The notes beneath the pieces are model-generated. The model saw only the letters and a list, made by a program, of their open reading frames with translations. It searched no databases and was not told the origin of the DNA. This document shows, piece by piece, positions 23,501 through 34,121 of a stretch of 64,000 nucleotides of DNA; the first letter of the stretch is position 1; each line of letters begins with the position of its first letter. Both the position numbers and the translations under genes were made by a program. Source of the stretch: Siphonodentalium dalli (lineage: Eukaryota > Mollusca > Scaphopoda > Gadilida > Siphonodentaliidae); the NCBI GenBank assembly GCA_032622095.1, contig CP136066.1, forward strand, positions 45,467,911 to 45,531,910, given 5' to 3'.

Positions 23501-25791
23501 CCGTTACCAAAAGGGCACTCCCTATATAGCCACAGGTATGCACATAACTTCAATCTTGACCGTACAGGCATACCAGGTGCACCTATACACATTACCCATA
23601 ACCATCAAATCACTCCATATTTATCTACGCACTCCATCCATGATCATACAGACAGCACAAATATACATATACACCCACATGTCACAATACAGCCACACAC
23701 GGTACACATATACATCCCACCACGACATTACAGTCACTCCATATATACATAAACAACTCACAGATGACCATGTAGCTACTCTCGTTCTATCTATACACCA
23801 CAGCAATGCCCATACGGTCACATCGGCCACACACAACAATACACCGTACAGTCACTACATGTATACCGATTCACCTCACACATGCCCATACAGCCACTCC
23901 TTATATTCCTATGCATCTCACCATGGACACCCCACTCATAACCATATAGTCACTCCTTGTATACATATTCACACCATTCATGCCCATACAGTAACTCCCT
24001 GTATATATATTCACCTCACCCTTGGCCATGTCACTCCCGTATCCCTATTGTCACACCATAGCAGAATAGCCACTCAAGATATACTAATACTCCCCAGCCA
24101 TGTCAGTATATTCACCCCATGTATGCATATGCACATCATCCATGCCCATATAGCCGCTCGCTATATACACATACCCCTCGCCCATGACCATATAGCAACA
24201 CATGTGTAAACCCGTATAACCTACACATGACCTACACGTCACCAAGCAGGAACACCGGGTATACTCATACACCTGACACATGACCATTTAGTCACTCCCT
24301 GTATAGCTATTCATTACATTTATGATCATACAGTCACTAATTGTATACATACATGTACTCATCTCACCGTTGACCATACAATAACTCCCTGTATACCTAT
24401 TCACCTCATCTATGATCATATAGTAACTCCCTGGCTACCATCTTGGCATCCACCGTGTATCCAGTTGATATGTTTTATCATAATGGACCAGAATAGCCAC
24501 ATATTATGGTTCATCTCAGTTCCGTTTCAAAGTTCTGCCCATTTCCTTTCAATAATATGGCAAGAAACACAAAAGAGGTTCTCCGCAAAATTCCATACTG
24601 CAACTTTAAAATGAATTTGTCATGCCCATACGGAACTGGGACAAACATAATAGAACGTAGTTGTCAGTTAATTGACTAACACGTACAATAACCAAGTGAG
24701 TCACAATTTACTACCTTGTCGGATAACGCAGAGAATAATGTTCGGGATATATGTAAATAATTAACATTTTACAAATTTGGTTGCCATTTTGGAAGCCATC
24801 TTGAGCAATTTGGTCTATAAACACCGTAGTGTGACACATTTAAGATAGACCAAAACAATAAATACCTTTGATACCAATGATAGTTGCATTTTACTTAAAA
24901 CAATTGTCCAACCCTGAAAAGTTAATTTTTGCCGAAATTTATGTCAAGTTTGTGAGAGAAATATCCAATATTTCTGGTGATGTCAGTAGTGACAATAGAA
25001 ACAATGATCCATGGTGCATCAGACATGTTAGTATGCAATGTATATAATACAGATTAGCCAATTTTATATATTAACCACAACTTGTAAGCCATTGCAGGAC
25101 ACCCTGGGGCAATATTTACCATTTTTCATATTTTCGGCGGCCATTTTGGAAATTTTCTACACCAATTTCATTCCCATTGAAGTAAAACATCCGTCCAATA
25201 AAATAAAGCACACAGTTGTTGACATTCTATTAACAGCCTGTGTGGTTTGTCGATAAAATGACTATCAAAATCGTCTTGCAAAAAATCGAAAATTTTACCC
25301 CTCTTTTTCAAATCCTCTTTCTGTATCTATTACGGAACCCTCGTCTATGGCAAATGTCTTAAAATGACGCTATAATATCACGCTTGATGACTGTCTCAAA
25401 AACATTGTCATTTACTAATGATTAATGTGAGGAAAAATGGAAGATATGGTGAAATATGAATGAAATTTCCTATTTTCGTGCAGATGACGTCATTTTTCGG
25501 CGGCCATTTAGAATTTTTTTCGAAGAAGGACATCACACCAACAAATTTCATATATTTTGTCTGTGTCTTTTGCTAACAACCGATCTATTACAACGATTAA
25601 ATACAGCTGGTCGGAATTAGAGGAAATGGCGGCCATCTTGGATTCAAATGGCTCTAGCACCTAGTAGGGCCACCTTTATTTTTCGGTGAATTCCGGATTC
25701 TTTATCTGGATACCATAGGGAACAATAAAAATAAGGTTATTTGTAATCATCGGGGGGGGGGTGCAGGTGGACCTTATTGGCTCCCCGACTA
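20547..25791. mobile_element. Giant foldback element FB2, near-perfect palindrome of about 5.2 kb
   Basis: The outer ends are TAGTCGGGGAGCCAATAAGG at 20547 and its complement ending at 25791, each followed inward by GTCCACCTGCAC and a C-run. The arms run about 20547-22362 and 23985-25791 (1.8 kb each) and are almost identical. For example, 204-bp open frames at 22076-22279 (+) and 24084-24287 (-) differ at only a few residues. Inside are GT-rich units, a core hairpin (stems near 22827-22845 and 22934-22953, GGTGGCTATCGCTTT) and CA-rich units. ATG flanks both ends, a possible but weak 3-bp duplication. No transposase is visible. It lies wholly in intron 1 of the lectin gene. Confidence 0.8.
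21950..24440. repeat. GT/CA-rich minisatellite in two opposing halves
   Basis: 21950-22830 carries units such as GGTCATGGGTCAGGTGTA.G. 22960-24440 carries the complementary units (TATACCTATTCACCTCACC). They meet at the core of FB2. The single CA-rich half at 7700-9560 in FB1 is the same family. Confidence 0.8.
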
Positions 25792-25828
25792 ATGTGTAAT
25801 ATGTGGTGTCACTGATTTCATACAGTAC

Positions 25829-26180
25829 AAAGCCCGTGGTTTTTTCAAAACCACGCGTGGCCAACATTTTAACACGGAAAAAACACGGTAAAATCGCGCG
25901 TGGTCTTAGCGTGGTCAACTTCAGAAAAATGACCAGCGTGTTCAAAAACAGTCTGAACACGGCGTGTACATGCCGTGGTCATCCGAGTTCACGCCGTGGT
26001 CATCCGTGTTGAAGTCGTGTTCTTAGCGTGATCAATTTCGGCAAAATGGCCAGCGTGTTCAAAAACGGTCTGAACACGGCGTGTACATGCCGTGGTCATC
26101 TGAGTGCACGCCGTGGTCATCCGTGTTGAAGTCGTGTTCATGCCGTGTTAATAGCGTGGTCAGCCGTGTTTACGGCGTGG
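25829..26180 (+). repeat. CGTG-motif array A with terminal sequence
   Basis: Starts ACAGTACAAAGCCCGTGGTT and continues as densely repeated CGTGGTCA, CGTGTTCA and ACACGG words. One about 100-bp segment is repeated (CAGCGTGTTCAAAAAC, CGGCGTGTACATGCCGTGGT at about 25930 and 26050). A sister array at 42640-42999 ends with the inverse of the same terminal word. No coding function. Confidence 0.7.
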
Positions 26181-27035
26181 TCTGCATCCCAGTCAGGGAC
26201 AGTGCGGGAGGTGTGAATAATCCGCGACATAAAGAGTTGCCGCAGTATTACTTCAATGAATGATGCTTTAATCTCAGCCATTTTTACATGGAACATGAGC
26301 GATGGTTAACTATTTACACTATTTACACATACTTGCGGTAGGATGTTTTCGGGTATATTTGGCCCGGATTGATTTCGTCAATGAATAAAGAATTGTCAGA
26401 TAAAATCTTTTATAATAAAAAACAATTTCATATATTGAATTATATATATATATGCATATTTGTTAATCCGTGTCAATGGCCTTTATATCCGTGTCATGTT
26501 TTGTTGTCGCATTTTATTTTAGTTGGCATTAATATTTTCTTGTGTTTCCCGGCCATAGCTAACAGACAGACAAACAAACAAACAAACAAACAAACAAACA
26601 GAAGTCCCAAACTATATATTAGATCATTTGTGGGTACCCTTTTCAAGGTGAAGGTCACCTCGGGCGGAAAAACTGACCCGATGAAAATCTTCCCCATTCC
26701 CAGGAACCCCTAAGTACGAACACAGACTTAATAATCACACAACACGCTCATGTCTGTACACAGGCACAACACGCTCATGTCTGGACACATACACGCTCTT
26801 TATCAACGACACTGCGGATACGAACGCTCTTTAACTATCACGCGATTAACCCATGAATTCCCATTGCGGTGGCGGGGGGTTGGAGAATGAGTGCTCTGAC
26901 GTTCTCAGAAGCGGTCCGATGACCATTCCCGCGGTTTTTACCCTCAGATAGCAAGTTTGGGCTAAATCCGCCCGGCAGTTTTCCCGGCCATAGCTAACAG
27001 ACAAACAACAAACAAACAAACAAACAGAAGTCCCA
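26181..27035 (+). repeat. Low-complexity duplicated segment with (CAAA)n
   Basis: CGGCCATAGCTAACAGACA followed by (CAAA)n and CAGAAGTCCCAAA occurs at 26552-26610 and again at 26983-27040. The rest of the stretch has no gene. Confidence 0.6.
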
Positions 27036-28611
27036 AAATATAAAGTAGATTAAATGCAGTTATTCTCGAATGTGAAACCGGTTTCGTTAGTTTACCGTAG
27101 ACAGTTGCGTCCCGAATTGAGAAGTAAATAATTACAATTGAGCATAGATTAGACGGTACTTTTGATTTGTTTGAGATTTTCGGCGATGCTACATTTCCCC
27201 AGTTGGCATTGCACCTGAATACTGACTTATGAGGTTATACGCAACAGAACAAGTCCATAATATAAGTTAGCCTGTGCCAGCGCTAACAAGATATCATATT
27301 TGTAGTTTGAGATCGGTTATCATTGCTTTAACAGCGATCTAGAACAGTCTTAACCATGCTAAATGAACAATAACTCTTAAAATGACTTAAATGTTCTCCA
27401 GTTTCGTCAAAAGTCACAATATTGAAAATAAAATAAAAGTTACCTAATTATGAATTTTATCAAGAATATACTAAAAGTATAGTATAATGATAATATGAAT
27501 GTGATATTACCCACAAAACACTTTGTGTGAACCGAGAATTTAATTCAACGCAGAAGTCTTGTTAAAGTAAACTTATCGGGGACTCCTCTGTGTTGAGTGC
27601 TTTGCGTATAGCACACTTTACTCACTCTACTGTATCATAATATGGATTTTTGTTTATTAACAAACCGTGCGGTCTTGACAATAACATGCTATTTATGATT
27701 TTACACAATATGTCTATAAATTTATATTCTTTCTGTTTCTGGCGGTCTTAACCGATGCCACATTTTAAAAAGCAACACCCATCGCGATGACAATACTTAT
27801 ATTTAAGTGTCAATCGTATATACCACACTATAACAGGTTGCTGAACGTTCTAGCATTCCATGAAGCAACCAAGAGTTGAGGTCGGTACAACCAATCTAGA
27901 TCTATATTAAGTTCATTCGTTGTGTGTTCTTAGTGTTTCAGCCATGTGTATTGACTACTATGCAAACTGAATCTATAGAAGGTGTTAAAGATAACGTACC
28001 GTTTGATGCGTTTCATTTCAGACTGAAGTGGCACCACGCCATTAAAAACCAATATCGATAAATATTTAATGCATGCACTGATCGAGACAAAAGGACGATC
28101 GGTTCTTAATTTCACGCTTGGAGTTCAGCCAGTGTTTTGTTGTCGCATATGACGTCGGTGATAGCCTATATTTTTGTAGTTCATCAATAGATGGATGGAT
28201 CGATAAATGCCACTCAAAAAGACGACAATTTCCCCGTCAATTAAATAGACCCGATATATAAACCAGCAATTAACACGTTCTTCAAGTAACCTTCAAGTAA
28301 TGATTAGTGTCGATTAGTGAAATACCATTGTCTTTTAACATCTATCGGATTCGTTTTACCGTGAAAGAACTATAGTTTGAAAGGGAATAAAGGTAATCGA
28401 AATGATGATTCGGGATCGTTTTGCAGAAAACTATTGTTTTCGGTATGTTGTGGTTCTATCTTACCACACAACAAAAAAAAACTCCTGGCATGTGGTAGAG
28501 AACTAAGAGAAGTTATATTGAGCACTACAGCTACCCGGATATCGAATTAGTTCATCGCAAAAACAGTTGTATGAGGGTTATTTATTGCAAGCAGATACTG
28601 TCTATACGGTT
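27036..28611. other. Intron 1: no gene seen
   Basis: AT-rich non-coding DNA. 27183-27266 is an inverted copy of the short dispersed repeat seen at 14311-14410 (GTCCATAATATAAG end). Nothing else is recognised. Confidence 0.5.
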
Positions 28612-29000
28612 TAAATATGATAAGGTGTCGGCTTCGAACATATATTACATCCATATTGTTCCATGTGGCAAGAAGACTTATATACAAAGAATGATTCAGA
28701 CATTGTCAATATTGAAATAGAACAAGATGGTACTAAAACATGATATCCACATGCGTTATTGACCACTATGGTTTCGGTCCCCAATGTGCATGAAAGCAGA
28801 TGGAACATGTCAGTTCTTAAACACCTCGCTTTCGCGTACTTCGGAGAATAAATAACTGTGGTTTACGGTCTTATTGTTCGAGATATCGCTTCGGTGTTGC
28901 GATCATCTTGTAGAGAATTTAATTCCGGTTCCAACAGTACCCCAACGGACGTTTCGTACCACAACGGTACTTAGGACAGATTGGAACTCAGATCGCGACT
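28612..29000 (-). repeat. Dispersed repeat R, 3' part (inverted)
   Basis: On the minus strand this matches 61915-62305: GTACTTCGGA, ATCGCTTCGGTGTTGCGA, AGAGAATTTAATTCCG, GACGTTTCGTACCA and CATGGAACAAT are shared. Its left end (near 28612) is the AT-rich TTAAATATGATAAGGT also found at 62295-62305. Confidence 0.65.
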
Positions 29001-29014
29001 GTCTTGACAAAACG

Positions 29015-29150
29015 TCATCCGTTATTCATGTTTATTTTAAAGATGATAAAGCTGCAGACGTACACATGTGATGAATGCAACATGGTGTATAAATCGCAAG
29101 CATCTGGGACAACGACCCTTCTATGGAATCATCTGTCCAAGAAGCATCCA
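29015..29150 (+). pseudogene. BED-type zinc finger fragment of a hAT-like transposase
   Basis: One frame reads SSVIHVYFKDDKAAD and, after a frameshift near 29055, another reads YTCDECNMVYK, then GTTTLLWNHLSKKHPALH. This is the BED finger pattern: aromatic residues, C-x2-C, then H-x4-H. BED fingers bind DNA at the N terminus of hAT transposases and in domesticated ZBED proteins. Here only about 45 residues remain, with one frameshift and no catalytic DDE or dimerisation region downstream. The AT-rich, ATTCGATTCGAT-type terminal sequence of a hAT-like element follows at 29490-29565. It is a dead transposon remnant in intron 1, not a host exon. Confidence 0.7.
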
Positions 29151-29565
29151 GCACTACATAAACAGGCTACACTGCGACTGTTGTTGCATCTTCAAGTTTA
29201 TAATAACGGGTGATTCCGAATGTTGATTTGCAATTTTGCATGCACGTGCAATCTGTACAAATTTTGCGTGATTTTAGTTCCAATAATCCGTTTATTGATG
29301 ATATTTTAATCGCCGTGACGGTCGCATGGACGTTTTAATCAATTATCAATTGAAGTTAATAGTATTTTAAATGACGGTTCATCGCCACATGAGTTATGCT
29401 GGAACTTAGTGCATGTAGTTCATGGAACATTTCGTCTAATTGTTGACAAAACATGCCCAATTGAGAATGCAACATACAGATATGATTCGATTCGATATTC
29501 GATTCGATTTCCAGAATTCGATTCGATATTCGATTCGATCAAAATCTACAATTCGCAGGACCCTA
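29151..29565 (+). mobile_element. 3' terminal remnant of a hAT-like element
   Basis: Contains repeated ATTCGATTCGATATTCGATT words (29487-29540) and ends CGCAGGACCCTA at 29565, the inverse of a TAGGGTCCTGCG hAT-type terminus. The matching left terminus was not found, so the copy is truncated or rearranged. Confidence 0.5.
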
Positions 29566-30235
29566 GAGTAACATTTTCTAATTTAACCTCGTGGGTTATG
29601 TCGCTATGTTATAACGTCGAGATATAGTGTCCACGGGGCCATGGGTCCTCCCGGGCGGTCCCGGGCGGTCTCAGTGTTCTTTTTGTTTATATACCATTTT
29701 ATCGGATTTTGAGGGGTTAATAACACCGGCCGGAGTCGAGGGAGCGAGTTACATTTTCTAGGTTGACCTCGTGGGGTATGTCGCTATGTTATAACGTCAA
29801 AGATATAGTGTCCACGGGCCCATGGGGCCTCCCGGGCGGTCCCGGGCGGTCGCAGGGTTCCTTTTGTTTATACACTATTTTACCGGAATTTGAGGGGTTA
29901 ATAACATCGGCCGTAGACGCGTCAGCGAGTCAATATATGGAATTAACACTCAGGTGTATTGCACTTCCGAGAATCACCAAAATAATCTGTCTGAAAACAC
30001 ACGAAGACAGTTTTCAAGACACCAGTACTCACCCAGGCTCTTTTAGCCAATATCGGCATTTGTGGGGTTAATATGACCGTCCGGAGACGAGCGAGCGAGT
30101 ACATTTTTCTATGTTGCCCTCAGGTGGCATGACGCTGCGTTATAACGTCGAGATATTGTCTCCACGTGCACGTGGGGCAACCCGGGCGGTCCCGGGCGGT
30201 CCCGGGCGGTCCCGGGCGGTCCCGGGCGGTAATTA
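29566..30235 (-). repeat. Dispersed compound satellite, array 4, with CCCGGGCGGT minisatellite
   Basis: Three units of about 187 bp (starts near 29570, 29750 and 30095). Each contains TATGTCGCTATGTTATAACG or a variant, followed by the 10-bp word CCCGGGCGGT in 2, 2 and 5 copies, then GAGGGGTTAATAACA. The last box is the inverse of the TTAACCCC box in arrays 1-3. A foreign 120-bp piece interrupts between units 2 and 3. The CpG-rich word stands out from the AT-rich surroundings. Confidence 0.7.
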
Positions 30236-30241
30236 GTCACA

Positions 30242-31070
30242 CCGCTGAACAGGTCTAGAGTCATTACATGATTTGTTCACAACATAGACTCCACGTCCTA
30301 CGCACACACATGCGTGATGCATTGGACCTCGGAGAGACAATTTCACACGGAGTTTACGGATATGGGACATCGGTTACAGAGTACAGTTTCGAATCGCGGG
30401 ATAAGGACGATTGCGTCCCGGACATCTGCCCCTCAAAGATTGCCCAAGATTTTTGTTTAGATCAGATTAGATACTTTATTCGCAAAAACATTTACATTAC
30501 AACATGCAGTGAGAACAAGTGGAGATTTGTTTTGTACAGGGGCAGTATGGCCAGGATTGGTCGTCTTCCTACTGCCCTTTTTTAAATTACCGTTATAGTT
30601 GTATTGATGGACATAACTTTCAAAACAGTAAATTTTAGTTTCTTTTTTGAATTTACCAGGACTATTTCAGTTGCATTGGTGAAAAATCATTTTCAAAATT
30701 TTATTTAAATTTAAAAAACTAAATTTTGCAATACCACACTAAGCAGCACTAAGCCCCAAAAACGAACGGTATCTACACTATTTGTCTAACTGTACTTAAT
30801 TTAGCTGACCTCTTTGACTTCGATGGTGTCTGCATGGTGTTATATCATAATGCTCTGAAGAAGCCAATGTGTTTTCAAAACACTGGTGTTTCATAATCAG
30901 CTGACCAACTAATCACTGGCCACTGTGTTTTAAAAGTTGAAAATTGAATTGACCCATACGTTAATTAATTTCAATAAAGTATATAATGATAAATATTATT
31001 GTAAAACTTATGGGAGGGCACTTCACATGAGGTCGAATGTACACACGCATGTTATGGTCATCAATAACAG
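30242..31070 (+). repeat. Dispersed repeat X, copy 1
   Basis: Shares long stretches with 36480-37330 and 40970-41515: TATGGCCAGGATTGGTCGTC, GCTGACCTCTTTG, GAAGAAGCCAATGTGTTTTC, AAACTTATGGGAGGGCACTT. It is probably a transposable element, but no terminal structure was resolved. The 105-codon frame at 30268-30585 is partly shared with 36500-36624 but is not preserved as an intact frame there. Confidence 0.65.
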
Positions 31071-31786
31071 TAAATACCCTAAAGGTCCCGTCAAGATATT
31101 TTCGATCTAACAACAGGAAGATGTAAATCTATAAGATTCAATAAATATATATAGTCATATGTTCCTGTCAAAATATTCGATTTATTTAGTATTGTAATAC
31201 GACCCTGCCTAACTATGCTTAAAAGCCATGTCCTGATTGGCCAGTGGCCCGAGTTACCATGGCTATCTCGTTCCAGTTTTGTGGTACAATTCTACTTTTT
31301 CCAATTGTACCACGAAAAAAATCGGTTTATTCAGATCGCCGCACGCGACTTTTCCCGTCTTTTCTAACTCCGCGCAAACTAAACGGGGCATCAACGGAGT
31401 ACACCCGCACCCGTAACCCTTTTAATTATTTTGCTACATCTTGACAATCTTGCGAATTTTCTAGCGATTTTTCGCTTGAAACCAGTTTGGTTGCCAATGA
31501 ATATGGTCCAAATGATGTTATTATATACTGATATATGTTACGACCAAAGAAAGTTACTTAATAAGTATATTAAATGACAAAATATATCCATGGGGCCGGG
31601 CTGTGCATTCGTCAATTCGAATCTCGATCATATTCGATATTTCGGAATCAAGTTGAAAATGAAAGCGCTTGTTCACCAGTACAGAAGGGGAATAAGATTA
31701 GTTTAGTAAACTAGATCATTTAGATCGCTTTGTGTAAGGAAAATGGTCCATAGTCGATGATAATATTCATGTTGTCCCAACAACGT
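31071..31786. other. Intron 1: no gene; small palindrome at 31281-31313
   Basis: GTGGTACAATT and AATTGTACCAC (31281-31291, 31303-31313) form an 11-bp stem. A related word ends the hairpin element at 35.9 kb. Nothing else is recognisable. Confidence 0.5.
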
Positions 31787-32671
31787 TCAACACAGAAATG
31801 ACAGCAGAGAAAGGATTTGCGTGCCCGCCCGCAGGGCGGCATGAGGACGGTGTGGGCTCACCCGGAGGTCGCCCTTACGCCCTGTCTTGAATTTTCTTGG
31901 ATATGTAGGTAATATGTCTAGGTCGTGGCTCAGGAGGATCAGGTGAAGTGGGGTTCTAGCTGTTAAGAGATTTTCTTTTTCTTTTTCTTTTTCTTTTGCT
32001 TTTTTCTTTTTGGATTCCTTTCGTTTCGTTTTTGGTGGTGATGACTCACAGGATGATGATGATGATTCTGATTCTGATGGTGGTAGATTTGCGAAAATTT
32101 CTTCAATTGTGCTATTAAAACGCCTTATAGGCTCGTCTTCGTCTTCCCAGTCTGGGTCGCTATCTCTCAGGGATCCGGCGGCTTCTGCTTTTGGTGAGTG
32201 TGAAGTCTCCGGCTCGGGGTATTCCGGAGTCTTCGGGACGAAGTCAGAGGGGTCCTCGTCTTCGTTCGTAATAACCTCGTCTGGCCGTGATGGTGGTGGT
32301 GATGGTGATTCCATCTCCTGGACGACAGACTGGGACGGGTTCTCAGCTGGATGGGCGAGGTCGACTGGTGAAGTTCCGGTCGATTTCTTCGCTTTCCATG
32401 CAGCGAGTCTTTCGGCATCTCTCTTTTTCATCGATGGTGTTTTCTTTTTCTTCTTTCTCATCTTCTGTCGAGGCTTCCGAGCTGATTCGGTAATATCCGA
32501 GCCCTTCCCGGTAGGGAGCCCTGAAAAGAGCTTTGCCGGGCCGGACTGGAAGTCCAGAATCAGCTGGTATCCGCCTTTGTGAGCGTGGAATGACCAGCTC
32601 AAGCAAGGCGTGACATGCAGGGCTTCCAGCATGCTGGTGACACTAATTGGGATTAGCGGTGGCGAGTTCAT
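31787..32671 (-). CDS. Unrecognised ORF B (294 residues), paralogue of the adjacent ORF A
   Basis: I do not recognise this protein. Residues about 6-41 form a short domain ending LSWS...GGYQLILDF. A Lys/Arg-rich segment RKKKKKTPSMKKRDAERL follows at about 70-88. Then come an acidic, Pro/Ser-rich region with VPKTPEYPEPE, a Ser-run and a Lys/Glu-rich stretch (residues about 220-240); the remaining ~50 residues lack these features. ORF A just upstream (in minus-strand order) has the same domain order. Disordered, charged composition suggests nucleic-acid binding, as in gag-like or ORF1 proteins of mobile elements, but that is inference. No transposase or RT accompanies it. It lies antisense in intron 1 of the lectin gene, so a mobile or retroposed origin is likely. 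GCTGTCATTTC (32735-32745 complement) precedes it, as it does ORF A. Confidence 0.5.
   Translation of the reverse strand: MNSPPLIPISVTSMLEALHVTPCLSWSFHAHKGGYQLILDFQSGPAKLFSGLPTGKGSDITESARKPRQKMRKKKKKTPSMKKRDAERLAAWKAKKSTGTSPVDLAHPAENPSQSVVQEMESPSPPPSRPDEVITNEDEDPSDFVPKTPEYPEPETSHSPKAEAAGSLRDSDPDWEDEDEPIRRFNSTIEEIFANLPPSESESSSSSCESSPPKTKRKESKKKKAKEKEKEKENLLTARTPLHLILLSHDLDILPTYPRKFKTGRKGDLRVSPHRPHAALRAGTQILSLLSFLC
31795..31805. repeat. GAAATGACAGC module boundary word (one of three)
   Basis: The same 11-bp word occurs at 32735-32745 and 33829-33839, upstream of ORF B and ORF A respectively (minus-strand sense), and here just inside the end of ORF B. It may mark the joints of a tandemly duplicated module. 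Confidence 0.4.
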
Positions 32672-32881
32672 CCTGAGAGGTGGCGATCCAAGCTCTCTGG
32701 AGGTCCGACTGCGAATTGATGACGATGATGATGAGAAATGACAGCTGGTGGGAATGTGATTTGGGGGGGCTAACCCCGAGATTCTCGAAAGGGTCGAATG
32801 ACCCTTTCCTTAACCCCTCATTTTTATGCCTTTATTTATAATGAATCAAAACAAAAAAGTGAGCATTTTTATGATAGATGG

Positions 32882-33739
32882 TTATTTTTTCTTCTTTCTT
32901 TTCTTTTTTGGGTTGGCTTTTTCTGTTGAAGATTGTGGAGATGGTGTAGGTGAAGGATGTCTCTGTTGATATTGCTGAATGATTTGTTGGACTTTCTGTT
33001 CTTGCTTTTTCCGGTATCTTCTAGATTCAGCGATGGTGTCTTCTACAGACAGAGTGGTGTCTGTGCTGATGTTGTTGTTGTTGGTGCTGGTGGAGCTGGG
33101 GGACACCGGGATGTGTTGGTAATCCGGTGTCCGAGGTGTATAACTGTCCAGTTCCACGTCGAAGCTGGCGGTAGGAACATCTGGGGTGGTATCCACGTCC
33201 CTGTCTCCGCTAGCCTCGACGACGACAGCAGGGACCCCCGGAAGATCAACGGAGTCCCTGCTAGCTGGTGCAATGTCGCCTGTCTCCATGCAGGTCGGGT
33301 CGTCTGGGCGTCTCTCAGACAACTCCGACCTGCCGGCTGTGACATTGGACGTCGGCTGAACCACAAGGGGAGGGGTGACTGGCAGATCAACAGTCACCCC
33401 CTCTTCTTCCATTTGGCTCGTCTGGCGGCGTCCCTTCTTTTTCTCGCAGGCGTCTTTTTCTTGGGCGGCCCCTTCTTCTTCCCACTCAGGTGACAGGAGG
33501 CAGTCCTGGAGTTGGTGTCCCGGGTCTGATTTCTGGATGCCAGCATCTTCGGTCCGGAACTCCAGGCAAAGGGTCAGGTATCCTCTGCTAGACTGGAGAC
33601 TCCAGTTAGCAACATCCAATACCCGACACCTTTGCACTGCGGCCAACACGGCTTCTGGGATTAAATCCATAAGCCTAATCCAAAACCGTCTCACTGGCGT
33701 TAAGCACGGGGGCAGCTGCACCCAGAGGCGCGACCACAC
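32882..33739 (-). pseudogene. Unrecognised ORF A (285 residues), paralogue of ORF B with a frame-displaced segment
   Basis: Residues about 26-62 (LIPEAVL...ANWSLQSSRGYLTLCLEF) align without gaps to the start of ORF B: LIP, V, WS, GY, L, L and F are shared. Further on, TPRTPDYQHIPVSP parallels VPKTPEYPEPE in ORF B, and both have Lys-rich tracts. The basic KKKTP..KRRD motif of ORF B is missing from this frame but present at about 33388-33486 in a shifted minus-strand frame (GPPKKKTPARKRRDAARR), which stops immediately after it. The present open frame therefore looks like the result of two compensating indels. I call it a probable pseudogene, though a working divergent protein is possible. Function unknown. 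Confidence 0.45.
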
Positions 33740-34121
33740 GACTCACCCGTGCTCAACGCTCCGACAGAAGAGGAACTAATAAGGATCGAAGCAATCACGA
33801 CCGTTTCGCTCCACTCTCGTGCCAGAGAGAAATGACAGCAATGTACAATGTACAATTTAAATGAAAGGCACGGGCGCCGCTGAAAACACATCGTGTTTTA
33901 GCCAATCACAACGATTATTTACGCAAACAAATTACTAGAGTACTCCATGCAAAGAATCGAGTACGCCCAATACGAATTACACCACGAAATGTTTTCTCAC
34001 CTGAGACCGAAAAAGCGCATTATTTCGTTGACTATTCAGTCGAATTGTGACCATAAACTTTCAGTCGTATTACAAAAGAAATAAATACACGGTGTATCGG
34101 TGTGTATGGTCAAGTTGTACC

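Noticed and set aside
22076..24287. Identical-looking 67-residue proteins on opposite strands
   Set aside because: They are the same minisatellite sequence in the two arms of FB2, not a duplicated gene.
32010..33779. Plus-strand frames opposite ORFs A and B (up to 190 codons, Ser/Phe-rich)
   Set aside because: Mirror images of the Lys/Glu-rich minus-strand ORFs; composition is explained by antisense of AAG/GAA codons.
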